Source of the DNA: Strongylocentrotus droebachiensis
Lineage: Eukaryota > Echinodermata > Echinoidea > Camarodonta > Strongylocentrotidae
Assembly: GCA_035222895.1 (NCBI GenBank)
Contig: JAVYIG010006858.1
Coordinates: forward strand, 1 to 64,000
DNA: 64,000 bases
Reading direction: 5' to 3'
The notes under the pieces were generated by a model. It did not search any database, was not told where the DNA came from, and saw only the letters and a list, made by a program, of their open reading frames with translations. Position numbers and translations under genes: made by a program. Every line of letters begins with the position of its first letter. The stretch's first letter is position 1. Shown here piece after piece: positions 1 through 12,600 of the stretch.

Positions 1-1363
1 GAAAAAAATAATCCCCAAAGTGATATCCATTATATCAGAAAACCATTCTGCTTCTAAATAACGATACAAAGCATTTTACCTTCTCAAACACATTTCGAGG
101 ATCGTCAGCTGTAATCTCTGCTCTAGACGGGCTTTCATTTCTGTAATCATTAAAAGTTAATTTCAAATGATAAGAGCGGAACAAAAAAAATAGATAGTTT
201 ATTTGTATTACAGTGTAAACTATACTCGTATCAATTGTCAATTTAATTGAGTGTGGTAAAAATGATTACAAACAAAATGCAAAAAAATATTCCGGGAACT
301 AATTGCACAATAAAGAAAAATGGTCCTAAAAAAGGATCCTCGATTAAAACAAAGAACAAAATCAATAAGAAGTGGTAATAATTCACTTACACTCTTCTAG
401 GTGAAGTAAATGTTGATCGCTGAAGAACAATGAGTAAAGTGAATTAAAAATAGTATAAAGATATCGACTGCTTTGAGAGGACTGGCTGTGTTAAAGGCTC
501 AATATGCGAGACTACGAACCGTGAGTCGCCGCTTCGCGGCTCACGGTTCGTAGTCTCGCCGTATCAGACGTTCTGCTTAAGGTTAGTCTAGCAGCAAAGA
601 AAAAAGCTCGGCACTCCGCCTAGATTATAGGCTAGCTATGACCCCGAGGCGCACATTGGTGTGCACAAGTTCCCGAGAGCCTTTAAAACAGCCAGATCTC
701 CAATACTAAAGCAGTCGACATCTCTTTTATATGCCGAATTGAAACCCTCCAAAACTACCAAGAATGCTTACCTTATCCTTTTATCGAGTAAAGATTGGTT
801 AAAACATCACGGAAAATCTGAAAAACTGTTTGTTAATCTTCGCTGGAAAAATGACTGACAGTTGGGAATCGCAGACAAAAAGCACTGTATGGTGTCCTCG
901 CTCGCACAAAGAAAATGTTTACACGTGAACCAATGGGGATCTTAGTGTAAGGACCCACACAAGACAAAACTAGTCTTGCATGTTTGATGACTTGAGCTGC
1001 ACTGTTAGATTTCAATACAACCACAAAAATGGCTGCCAAGATGGCTGACATCCAGTCCATCCAACAATAATAACCAATCACAAGATTGGACAAGAAGTAA
1101 GTAACCAATAGAAAAGCTTGTAAAAGATAGAGTGCCATGTGCCTATAGTATGCTGGGTTGAATAGCTAAGAGATAGGAAGAGTGTGTGTGTGTGTGTGTG
1201 TGTATGGTGCTATGGCAGGTAATGTGCATTAGGATGAATGAATAGGGACAGAACAATAGAAGCCAAGAGCTAGCAGACATGAGAGAATGAATGTAGGTCA
1301 GGATTGCGCTGAAGCATAACGGAGTGGAAAGCTTAATGTACAGTAAGATAAGATAAGATAAAA
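1..1363. other. Upstream part of gene 1 locus, no supported exon
   Basis: AT-rich DNA with the 506-559 palindrome, a TG run at 1185-1204 and GATAA repeats just before 1364. No CTLD exon like those of gene 2 was found, so the missing CTLD-a of gene 1 should lie further upstream. Confidence 0.5.
506..559. repeat. 54-bp near-perfect palindrome
   Basis: The left arm GCGAGACTACGAACCGTGAG is answered exactly by its reverse complement at the right end. The centre (CGCCGCTTCGCGG) adds a few more pairs after one mismatch. It would form a cruciform or an RNA hairpin. No target duplication was recognised. Confidence 0.85.
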
Positions 1364-4300
1364 CAGGGACGTGATAGAGAAGGACTGGAATCAAGCCGCT
1401 CTCCTTTGACCCCATGCTCCAAGCCGCCGAAAAGTTATGCGCTTATCTGCAACTGTTGACCAGCTGGTGAGATAAGAGAGCGCATGAAATTTCAGGATTT
1501 AGAATTCCTACATCAGAAAATGGTATCACAGCAACTGTTCGCTGTCCCTTCCAATGATTTCTCATCCATTGTTGAATGTGTAAAGAGTAGAACAAGCGAA
1601 CACAAACTTGTGTAATTTCATCCTTTTTTAAACTTGAAAAATACAAAAAACACGCGAAAACACGCATTAGCAAACTTAATGTTCTTGAAGATTGTAAATC
1701 ATGGATCAAATAACGGGACATTAAAGCATGCACAAATTAGCGCATCATCCTAAAATATTGAGTTTTTGACAGGATGTAATTTTTCTTTTACCAAATCTGG
1801 CACACAAATTAAAGGAAGGACGGAGTTCTAAATTTGAAAATTTGTTTGATGCACTATTCCCAGTAATATCCCCATATAAAGTTTTTGATTTACACTGAAA
1901 TTTTGCCGGTTATTTAATATTTTGTAATAAGTGTAAAACTGGTGCCTGGCTTCCGAAAATCCCCGCAGTGGAAGCACGGTTCGGAGCATGGATCTTCAAA
2001 GCCAAGTGGAATGTTACACATCCCATTGTTACGCTTTAGAACTCAAGAATGTGTTTGCATAAATTACAAGAGTTACGCCTCCTGTTCTTTCACCTCCCTG
2101 GATAAAATAAGATATTTATTCGTCTTTCTTTCAAATGACATATAGAGCATAACATTGGATCATTACACATTTACAATGCAAAATAAAAAATAATGGCAAT
2201 GATAAAAACAAAGTTAACTAAAAGAAAGACGAGGAGACCCTGGTAAAAGCAGAGCTTGTAATTATTAGGGTCCCCTCTAAGCCGGATAAACATGATGAAT
2301 AGAATATTTGTGACTTCCCAAGAATACAAAAAGGGAAAAGGGGGTATAAAAAACAAGAAGTGTACATACACACAACAACAACAACAACAACAACACAAAA
2401 CGAGAGACGAGACTAGACAAGACGGGAGAAAAGAGAAAATATGAGAAATAATAGAAGACTACAGCACATCGACAATAGGCACAGCACACAACGGGCACAA
2501 GACAACAAGGGGGAGGGAATAAGAGGTTGACAATCTGAAAAAAACATTCAGTTAGACACATATTAATATCAAGAAGAAAATTTACATTTATAGTAATACA
2601 TAATATATCTTGGCACCATAATAACTACAAAAATGAACTACTCTATGAGTCACAGTATTTATCGAGAAGATAAACCTTAAGTGTACACTTAAATTAAGAG
2701 AGACTAACCGATTTCTTAATGCTAGAGCTTAGAGAGTTCCAAATTCTAGGTCCAGTAAAATCCAAAGTATTAAAAGTTAACTTTGTCCTTACTTGGGGTA
2801 AGTGAAACGCAGAGGCATTTCGTGTAGCATGGTCATGAACTTGAATATTTTTCTTGAAAGTGCTGACTAGAGCCTGTGGAAGGACAGCAGAATCGAAGTC
2901 GTACATTAAAGAACCCAGTTGAAGGTGATAAATATCTTGCACCTTTAAAATTCTATGCGTATAAAACAGCGGATTAGTGTGCGTACGAAAGCTAACGTTA
3001 CAAATAATTCTTAAGACCCTCTTTTGAATCAAGTATAATTTTTCAAGGTTAGTTTTAAGAGAGTTACCCCAAGCAAGAACACCATAATTAAGATAGGGAA
3101 TGATTAATGTTGACTACATTAATAGAAGGATGCCTTTAGTTAAAATTGATTTCAATTTATGAATTACGCCACTGTTTCTTAACAATATCTAATACAAATG
3201 ATTTATATGAATTTTTCAACTCATTTGCTCATCAATGTGCAAACCAAGGAATTTTGTTGATGATATCCATCTATCAATACATTATTAAATGATACATCTC
3301 CTGGGAGCACTTTGATTGTATTACTAAAAAACATATAATTTGTCTTTTGCAGATTTAAAGACAATTTATTTGCTTGAATCCACAAAGTAACTTTACTTAG
3401 TTCGAAATTAACCGTTTCTAACAGAGTTTGTGGATTTTTGTGTGAATAGTACAAGCTGGAATCATCAGCAAATAAAATGAATGACAAAACATCAGATGAG
3501 AAATGAAAGTCATTAATATACACAATAAACAAGAGCGGACCAAGGAGAGATCCCTGAGGAACGCCGCATGTGACATTCTGTAACCCTGAATCAAAACCGT
3601 TTAAAGTAACAAATTGTTTCCTGTCAGCTAAGTAGCTCTTAAACCAGTCAAGAGCTGTGCCCCTGACACCATAATGCGATAACTTCCCTAGCAAAATTTC
3701 ATGATCTATAGTATCAAATGCCTTGGAATAATCAAGAAATATACCAATTGTGTGCATCTTTTTGTCTATTGCTTGTGAAATCTTATCTATAAAGTGCAGC
3801 AAGGCATGAGAGGTAGTATGTTTCTCTCGGAACCCAAACTGAAAATTTGAGAATATTTTACTTTTGTTGAAAAATTCTAAAGTTCTAACATAAATCACTT
3901 TCTCAAGGATCTTTGAGAAGGAGGTTAGAAGGGAATTAGGACGGTAATTTGAAATAGATTGAGAATGTCCCTTTTTTAGAACGGGTACGACTTTTGCAAT
4001 TTTTATGTTTTCAGGGACTATTCCTTTTAAAATTGATGAGGGGTTGAATAATCACTAAGATAACCTGTTTAATTATGTCATTATTGACACCATCGTAACC
4101 AGGACTTTTCCCAGCCTTAAGCGAATTCACAATAGTAAGCAACTCTTCCCTAACTAATGGGAAAAGGAATACGCTTTTCTTGTTAGATTCTTTCAGGAAA
4201 TCGTTAACAGATTTTTGACAGGAAGGAACCGCCCGTGACAGATTAGGACCAATACTGCAAAAATAATCATTGAATTTTTCCACAATAATATTCTTATCTT

Positions 4301-5790
4301 CAACTAAACGACCATCAATTTCAATATTCTTTACATCAGAATTATTTTCTTTGACATGAACACATTTCTTATCACTTTCCAAGTTCCTTTGATATCGTTT
4401 GAAGTTGCTTGAAACTGAGCAAAATAAAAGGTTTTCTTTGCTGCACGCAAGACTCAAGTAATGCGGTGGTCACATCCCGCCGTACTTGCAAGTGCATGCT
4501 GTCTACGCGCAAAAACGTGGGCAAAATTTGGGTATCCGTACGTGATGAGTACCGCCTCCGTACGGATTTGGGAGCACGCAGACACACCGTAGCACTTTTA
4601 GTGCATGAGGAACTTTCGCTGCGTTTGGGCTGCGTTCGGGCTACCGATTCACACCAGTGCGTGTGACGTGCGTGCCCGGTACTGTCAACGAGCGCACAAC
4701 GCACTGACTACGTGCGTCTTTTAAAGGCGCACGTGATAAGTGCGTGGTCCGTGCTTACTCGCCACTTCCCCCAGTTCAGCTATCCAATGAGCACGCAGAA
4801 CTCACATGGACCGTACCGAGTAAGCACTTACAACGCACGTTGTTCGCACTGATTTATGCAGTATATAGTCTCTTCGGTGGAATGGACGGCATCTTGAGGC
4901 AGCAACAACTGGGACTTCTGGAGAACATCGGAATGACGTCCTATATAAACACCGAGTTCATCGCACGTGCACGCACTTACAACATGCGAGTGAGTAAGGA
5001 CACCGTACGTGAGCAGCACTTGTAAGTACGGCCTCCGTACGATAACGTGGCAACCGCACGGAGACCGTACATTGTAAGCACGTTGTAAGCACGTACAACG
5101 CACTTACCACGCGCGCAACGTACGATGCACGCAACCGTTCACGGCCAGGCGTGGAGTGCGGGCCACGTACTTACACAGTGCGTGTGACGCGCGTTGCCGG
5201 TACTCCCTCCCTGCCTTTGCCACTCCCTCCCTACGTTTTCAGAAAAACGTGGCGGCCGTGGCCTCCCCAAAAACCGTACGGACTAAAAACACGCACGGTG
5301 GGATGTGACCAACGCTTAAGGGTGTTTTTATAATCAACATATCGTTTACGTGATGATTCTCTTCCACTAACTTTATAAGAATAATACAACTTATTCTTCT
5401 TATTGATAGACTTCAACAAGGAAGCACTGACCCATGGCATACGTGGAATTTTCTTACGATTTCTAGTATTACATTTGGAAATCGGAACAATTTCATCATA
5501 GAGTAGCAAAAACTTAATAAAAAAATTGTTGAATGAAATATTAACATCCTTTTCAAGTAAAACTGCACTCCAGTCAGTTGCCGTTAGGGCTTCTCGAAAC
5601 TTCTCAATGTGAGTAGGATTGTTTTTACGAATATATTTACTTTCATGTTTATGAGCAGTATTACGAAAGTTCACTCTAGTGAAGATGGGGAAATGATCTG
5701 AAAGATCTGATATTATAATACCTGAAGATGGAAAAGGTTGCAAATTACAAAATATGTTATCAATAAGGGTAAAATAAACAAGTTACCACT
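1364..5790 (-). mobile_element. 5'-truncated APE-type LINE, minus strand
   Basis: Read on the minus strand: the end of an APE endonuclease (SGIIISDLSDHFPIFT at about 5720-5670), a linker, reverse transcriptase (about 4457-3221, with GVPQGSLLGPLLF and FADDSSLYYS), a C-terminal part (DHATRNAS, GPRIWNSLSSS at 3032-2694) and a 1.3 kb 3' UTR ending near 1364 beside GATAA repeats. Frames are broken in several places, and a DNA element interrupts it at 4462-5316. The style is CR1/Jockey-like; the clade is not certain. Confidence 0.85.
4462..5316. mobile_element. Harbinger-like non-autonomous element inside the LINE
   Basis: An 855-bp GC- and CpG-rich insert between the endonuclease and RT parts of the LINE. 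Terminal inverted repeats: GCGGTGGTCACATCCCGCC at left; the right end reads GCGTTGGTCACATCCCACC when complemented. It is flanked by TAA on both sides (4459-4461, 5317-5319), the 3-bp target type of PIF/Harbinger. The inside is full of ACGTGC/CGTACG words and has no transposase. Confidence 0.75.
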
Positions 5791-6518
5791 TGGATCAGTG
5801 AAATAAAAACCTTATATTAGCACAATTTATTTATTCGGCCTGTTACCAGAGGCAACGGGCATCTTTAAAAAGACTATTGACTGGTAGGCGGGAATCGCTA
5901 ACATCACGACTGCAATTTCGACAAATCAGATGGCTAGATTTCTAAAGAGAGGTATATAATCCACTATATCATTTCGATAAGCTTCTTGAAGCCCTCGAAG
6001 TTTCGGTCCATATATCATATCAATACAAATATCAAAGAGTGTTCTTGCTGTAATTATATATTTTCAGTAGTGCCCCGAGGGAGGAAGCAGAAACGACACA
6101 AAACAGATATTTTTGTACACTGCAAACGGGAGAGTAGTCCGTGTCCACGTCACAATCCACGGACCCGATTGCTATTGAGATCCACACCTAATTAGTGGTC
6201 TCGCTTTGCAAACATTCATAATTATCTTATTATTGAGGCGATTAATTTCAAACTGTCACAATTTTGTGTGTGTGTGTGTGTGTGTGCTTTCGTAAAAATG
6301 AACTTATTACACGGGTTAGATTGCCTTTTAACGATTTGTACTATGCCTGAATACAATGACAAGCGCTATTATTAATATACTTGTGAACGGGTAATCTATG
6401 CTCTTTGACATTATAGATTTGATAGCCTATGTAACATTTGAAGAATTTTTATTAAACTAAAGTTCAGTTGATGTAATCTAATTTTAGCATAATGATTTAT
6501 TTAATGTTATATAAACAG
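5745..6518. other. Intron DNA before gene 1 CTLD-b
   Basis: It contains a dispersed-repeat piece at about 5850-5945 (reverse of 21790-21865, with the CCCGT..C..GTAACGGGC part) and a TG run at 6264-6286. The last 60 bases resemble those before gene 2 exon 61149, including ATATAAACAG. Confidence 0.5.
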
Positions 6519-6658
6519 GCGTTGACTGTAGATGGCAAGAGTTCGATGAATCTCAGTATCTCATCAAGTACACACTTCGTGCAACGCCAAGTGATGCCAG
6601 GGAAACATGTCAAAGTTACGGCGGTGATTTGGCTATCATCAAGACAGCCGAAGTCAAC
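6519..6658 (+). CDS. Gene 1 exon: CTLD-b part 1
   Basis: First exon of a C-type lectin-like domain (46 codons), starting DCRWQEF with SDARETCQSYGGDLAIIKTAEVN-like content: the alpha-helix cysteine and the GGDLA strand typical of the fold. The acceptor is AAACAG and the donor GTAAGT; it starts in phase 1 and ends in phase 0. Gene 2 has a counterpart at 61149-61288 with about nine differences in 140 nt by eye, about six of them changing the residue. Confidence 0.93.
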
Positions 6659-9600
6659 GTAAGTATAATAAAATATTTGTTTACATTATGTATTTATGTA
6701 TTATTTCTGATATTTATACAGGGTGGCATATATCACCAATTTGATGATCTTCCATGAGGCCCTGTTTGTTAAGAATAAAAAAAAATAACAGCAGCAAAAA
6801 CTAAATAAAATTAATCGGATCCTCAGTCATGAAATAACTGAATTAAAAGAAATATGTGAATGGCTTTTCAATTTCATTAGAAAATGCATTTAAACATGAA
6901 AATAACATGAATGAAAATAAAATAAAACTAGATGATAACCACGTATTTTTAAGAAAGTAAAAAAAAATATTGAAAACGTACATCTTGTATAGTCTGATAT
7001 AGCTTAACACACGGGATACCAAAATTGTTATATACATATCTACGTTCAATTGCTCTTTAACTAATACCCTTTGGTTGTTTAAAAGATAGCTGGAAAATGG
7101 ATTTAGTTCAATAACCATGTCGACCAAATGTAACAATTTTGAAAATAGGAGAAATTGGTTAGCTTCGCACGAAAAAAAACCAAAAGTGCACTTACACGTC
7201 ATCTGTAGGTAACAGGGCTTTTAGAGTGTTTAAAACTAGGCCTAGGTGACGTCTTGAAAGAACTCTCAAGTTGGTTCCATACTCTAATTCCAGAATTAAA
7301 GTACTAAGTTTATATGTGTCCGTCCTAAATTTGGGGACACGCATTGCATCCCTTACAGTATGTCTTGTGCTTTGATCATGTAGTTAACTGACATGACGTA
7401 AATTTTTGTTTAAATATGTTGGTGCCATGCATTGATTTACATCATCACTCAGACGCTCAGTCCAAATCGAGGAACAATGATCAAAGTGAGAAAGAACGAT
7501 GGCATTATAAAGGAGTTTCAGAGATATTGTTGGAACATACATTTTTGGCTCGCTTATTAATTACACTTATGTTTGTTGAGCAGTTTTATTAACCTTTTAC
7601 ACATGTTCCTTCCAACGTAACTCCTCGTCAATCATGACACCCAGACATTTTGACACTTTTACTCGTTTCAAATTACAACTGCCGTTTAGTATGACAAAAA
7701 GATCCTTTTCTCTATTTAGAACTTACGAACTAAGAAAATACATTTTCCATACCTTTGGTTAGCTTTTGTTCTACTTCTGTAACATTACTCCCGTTGACTG
7801 TTAGAGTCGTGTCGTCAGCATACATATCAACCAACAATGCCATCATGAATACATTTGGGTAAACTTTTTATGTAGATAGAAAAAAGGAGTGGCCCTAGAA
7901 TTACACCTTGTGGGACTTCCACACCCACAACAAAAAGTGAGTCATTTGACACATTTAAGCATAATTTTCGTGAGTCAGGTGTAAATTGACTCATTAGTAA
8001 CAACCAATGAGTCTCTATTGACTCATTTATATTTCACCAGTGTGTCAATCATGAGCTGACGCATTTGCAAAATGCTTCGACTGACTCACATGGTCGTAAA
8101 AAATGAGTCAAGATCGACATAAGAGCATTTTAGAAGAAAAAAGTGAGTCAACTTGAAAGTGAGGCTGTATGCATGCGCGCGCATGCTTTCGTGACGTCAT
8201 CCAAAATGCGCATTCTCGAGCCATATTTGAATTCCCGATCGACGACGCGACGTCGCCATCTTATATCTTGGATTCAAAAGAGTTTTGACTGCAGCTAGTG
8301 AAAAATTGGTACGCATAATTATTCATATGGTTTTAAACGATGATTTTTATGACTGGATTCGTGGGCTGAATCTTCTGATTATTATACAAATGATGCATGC
8401 GTTCATTTTACGATATCCGCACTCGAGTTGATGAGGCTGTGTGTAACTTAACTATCACTATGAACATGACTGACAATGAGAGCGGACAAATATACAGTTC
8501 CTCAGGTAGACAAAGGAACATCCCTTCACAGCTATTATGTAAAAAGGTGAATATGCATGTGACACCTACATAGATTCTACTGTATCGCACGAAGCCGTGT
8601 CGAATGAAAACATGCATGATCTTGCATCATTGTTTTATACAACGAAACTCCTAGATCCTTGTTATTTGATGTAAAACGAATTAATTCAAGATTGTTTCGT
8701 GACAGTATGGGTGACAAATAAATCTCAAGTTAAGGCTTAATTTAGTGCGTACAAAGTAGATTTTTCAGATTCGGGTAGCGGGACCACCGATTACATCGCT
8801 AAAATGTGATATTTTAGGATATATTTTCCATTGCAAATGTGGACAGTGACTCTGGCATGGTATGGTATGTCACTTTTTGTTGTGGGTGCATCATAACTTT
8901 TGAGGAACTCGAAGTAACCCCTTTCAAACAAACCATCTGTTCTCGGTTGGACAGATATGATACAAATCACTGAATACTAGTATCAGAACATCCAATGGAT
9001 GTCAATTTATGTACCAGAATATCGTGATAAACAGTGTCAAATGCTTTCCTCTAATCAATGAAAGCAACACCTGTTCACTTGTTGTTATTTAAATTCAAAG
9101 CCCACTGGTTTACAACTTTTATTAGAGATGTTGCAGTAGAGTGCAGAAGGCGAAAACCTGACTGGATAGGATACAATATTTTTAAAAGACGGCAACTTAT
9201 TCCATCATCTCTGGTTGCCCTATTATCACTCGTGTTTTCAATTTCTGCGCTCGTGACTTGCTGTAGCTCAAATCTGCCTACTGTATTTATAATCTCAGTG
9301 GCATCTAACATTATTTCCGAATGTTTTGGGATACCACTTGTTATATTTCGAGCACATGTAACAAAATATTCATTACAAAATTTGAGCAATACTTCTATCA
9401 TCTGTAATTTTTGCCCCATTCACTTCTATGCTGCAGTGTTAGACCTGATGCTTGACACTCTGCAACACCTGCCATGATTTTCTTATCATTCTATTTCAAC
9501 TAGCTTGCTATCAATGTTTGATTGCTCTTTCAAGGGATGAAAGATGTAAGAATAAAACAAATACTTAAATAAATTTAAACAGTACGTCGCAATATGCAAG

Positions 9601-12600
9601 ATAACAATTTTACAATATTAAGAAAAAGACATTTGCTGTTGACATGCATAGTTTATACATCATAATTGGATAGCGAGATAAAGAGAGAGAGAGAGAGAGA
9701 TGGGGGAGAGAAAAGCAAAAGAGAGAGAGAGAGATGGATAGAGGGATCCCAACAAAAAACACTTGGAAAATCGTTAGCTTACCCTAAAGTTTGTCATTCT
9801 AACTTAACTTGTGAATAAATCATGAATTTATTATGATTCTTTTCTTTTCCATTTTGCTCACAGACATTTCTCAAAGCGCTTCTACCTCCATTTAATCCAA
9901 GTGATCCATATTTGTGTTACCTCTTCGGGCTTCGAAGGATCGGCAGCGGAACTTTTTACTGGCTGGATGATACTACACTCCAGTATGTTCCTAAAATGTT
10001 TGCTCTGTCGAGATCAGTCAGGATAAAAGAACATATTTTGATGAACGCCTATGCATATCTAGATTTAATCTGCAGTTACAATAGTTCTCCTTAAAACACT
10101 TTTCGTTTAAATGTATCCAGTGTCCATTACAAGCATAGCATAGTTTATTAGCATACTTTGTAATATCTATGTTTAAGATGAATATAAAAAGCTCGGCTCA
10201 GCACTACAAGATAATGATATAATGACCAGATTTCTGCTCTGTTTCTTGGCATGCTACATACTCACAGAATGTATGTAGCATCTAAGGGGGAGGGTGAGGG
10301 GTGAGGTTAATGTGAATAAAGATTAAAATTAAAATTCACTTTGATGAAGGATATCCGAAACTTTACGATTATTCTCAATATTGCACGAACAATAAAATAA
10401 TAATAATTATAAAAATGATAATACTACTACTAATAATAATGATGAGGATGATGATAAAAATAAAAATGAATACTACTCCAAATATTGTTATTATATTATT
10501 GATCATAATACATATGATAACGATCATAACGCGAACTTAATTTATATAGCGTTTTCCTCCAAGGTATAATGATTGGTCTACTACAACGGAACCAAATAAT
10601 GCTGATTCATGGGGTTGTCTTGGTCTACGTAATGGCTCTTCATGGTATGACCAGCCTTCATCCGTATATAGGCCGTACATTTGTGAGCGTACACGAGGTA
10701 TGAATATTGTTGAACCAACATTTATTATCTTCTGGTGATTGTTGCTCTTCAGATATTTTGAATATTGTGCTACTCCTTATTAACCGAAATTTGTTATTAT
10801 TACAACTTAAAGGTAAAGACCAGTTATGGTCATGCGATTGCATTGTGAAAGAAACGTTGTGGAATCGATCAGAAAAGGTTGATCATCTAGCATCTAGCAT
10901 CTGCAAGGTTCTGGAATCATCAAAATGATAAGAAATTTGGCCCATTCTTCGTAAAGTTACAAGCACTATACACAGAAAGATGTATATGGGACTACCCTAT
11001 ATCTCTCACAGTCCATGAGAGAAACAAATTTACCAAATATATGAATTATTAGGCGGTTTCCCGGCAAATTTTGTATCATCATGTATTAGTCAAAACATAT
11101 TCTTTCACATGATTGGTAATGAGAGCTTCCATTTCATTTTTTGAAATTGGGGCGTTTCCAATACTGGTCTTTACCTTTAATAATAGAATAATTGTATCAT
11201 ACCATCATGGGATGTATGGCTGTTGTAGAACTTTGCATTCGTAACTTTCTCTTACTACAAAAATGCCACCTCGATTGTTCGATTCATGACGAAATGATAA
11301 TCTTGTTTTTAACTCTTCTGTATACCTACACCGACGAAATAAACAGTTCAGATATAATTTGTCTTTAAGAAATGGAAACAAATGCTAACTTTCTCTGTTT
11401 GCATACATATTTTGGAAATAAAAGTAATGTCTGATCCCGTTTAGTTAAAAATTCAAAGAGTGTAGTCGATCGATACGCCCATGATGGACTGTGTAGAATA
11501 TGAGGAATGCCTACACTATGCAAAGATAACTTAAGTTAAAATCACAGTCTTTCTCATCACGATACACTCTCAAATAAAAATTATATTTTATTACAGTATA
11601 TGATTGGAGCATTGTAGCATCATTTGGTGGTCTAGATTATTTCATCTCTCCTTCATGACTGGCTCGGTCTTTCTCAGATGCACGGACCTATTGTCAGTAT
11701 CATGGAGCTGATTTGGCACTCATCAAATCACACGATATCAACGTATGTTCAAGAACACTTCTTTTCCTTCGCTCATGATATCAAAAATTTTGTTATCATG
11801 AAACCTATGTATTTTGTATTGTTTCATTAGTATTTTGTTTTACAGCTGGGAAGTTTACAAAGCTATTAAAGGTATTACAAAGTTTTGGTAAGGGGTCATG
11901 AATTTGGTTCACTTGAACATATTAGAAGCCTATGCGATTTTACAATATTCATAGATTGTTTTTATTGGCATGACCATGATGCTTGAACAGTCCTGTAATA
12001 GTATTTTTTTACCTTTTATCTTTTATCTTTGAACGAACGAATTTTACTTGAAATATTTTCAACTGAGCGCCTTTCGGATTCACACCAAGCGATTGACTTA
12101 TGTTGATTTCATTTTTATTCGTTTACTATATTTTTTAATTTTAGTTTTTATAAGGAAATCGACAAAAATGGATTTACAGCCATGCAAATAAATAACTTAA
12201 ATAAGCAACTGATGTTAATGAGGTGACATTTCTGTTTTCCTCTTACCAGACCTTTCTTCATGGCAGGATTTCGGGATCGAATAGCCTTGTATTTTTTGGT
12301 TTGACTGACCAAGCTGTAGAAGGCACATTTAAATGGATCGACGAAACACCTTTACAGTAGGTTCAATAACTTTATAGTGCATACTTAATCTGTTCTACCG
12401 TACTTTGAATTAATTGCCAAACTCTAAACTACTTATCATATGGAAACGTTGTATCATCCGCTCAATCTGACTTGCGTGCATAGAACAAATAAGCATTTTT
12501 CCATGAAAAAGTGAAGTTTTCTAAAATGTGCGTTTTTTTTTCTTCCAGCATTGGGGCGCCCGGAAGTCACTCGGGTAACATTTCATAAAGTATAATATAA

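Noticed and set aside
82..144. Possible minus-strand short exon (NESPSRAEITADDPRNVFEK) with ATTACAG acceptor and GTAAAA donor
   Set aside because: About 61 bases, no partner exon and no recognisable domain; such a match is easily due to chance.
2171..2561. Minus-strand open frames rich in C, L and F, repeated at 17437-17827
   Set aside because: They lie in the LINE 3' UTR and come from a CAA microsatellite and its flanks; no coding pattern.
11656..11658. TGA read as selenocysteine
   Set aside because: The paralog has tryptophan TGG here, the residue is in an ordinary lectin strand, and no SECIS-like structure was looked for or expected; a point mutation is simpler.
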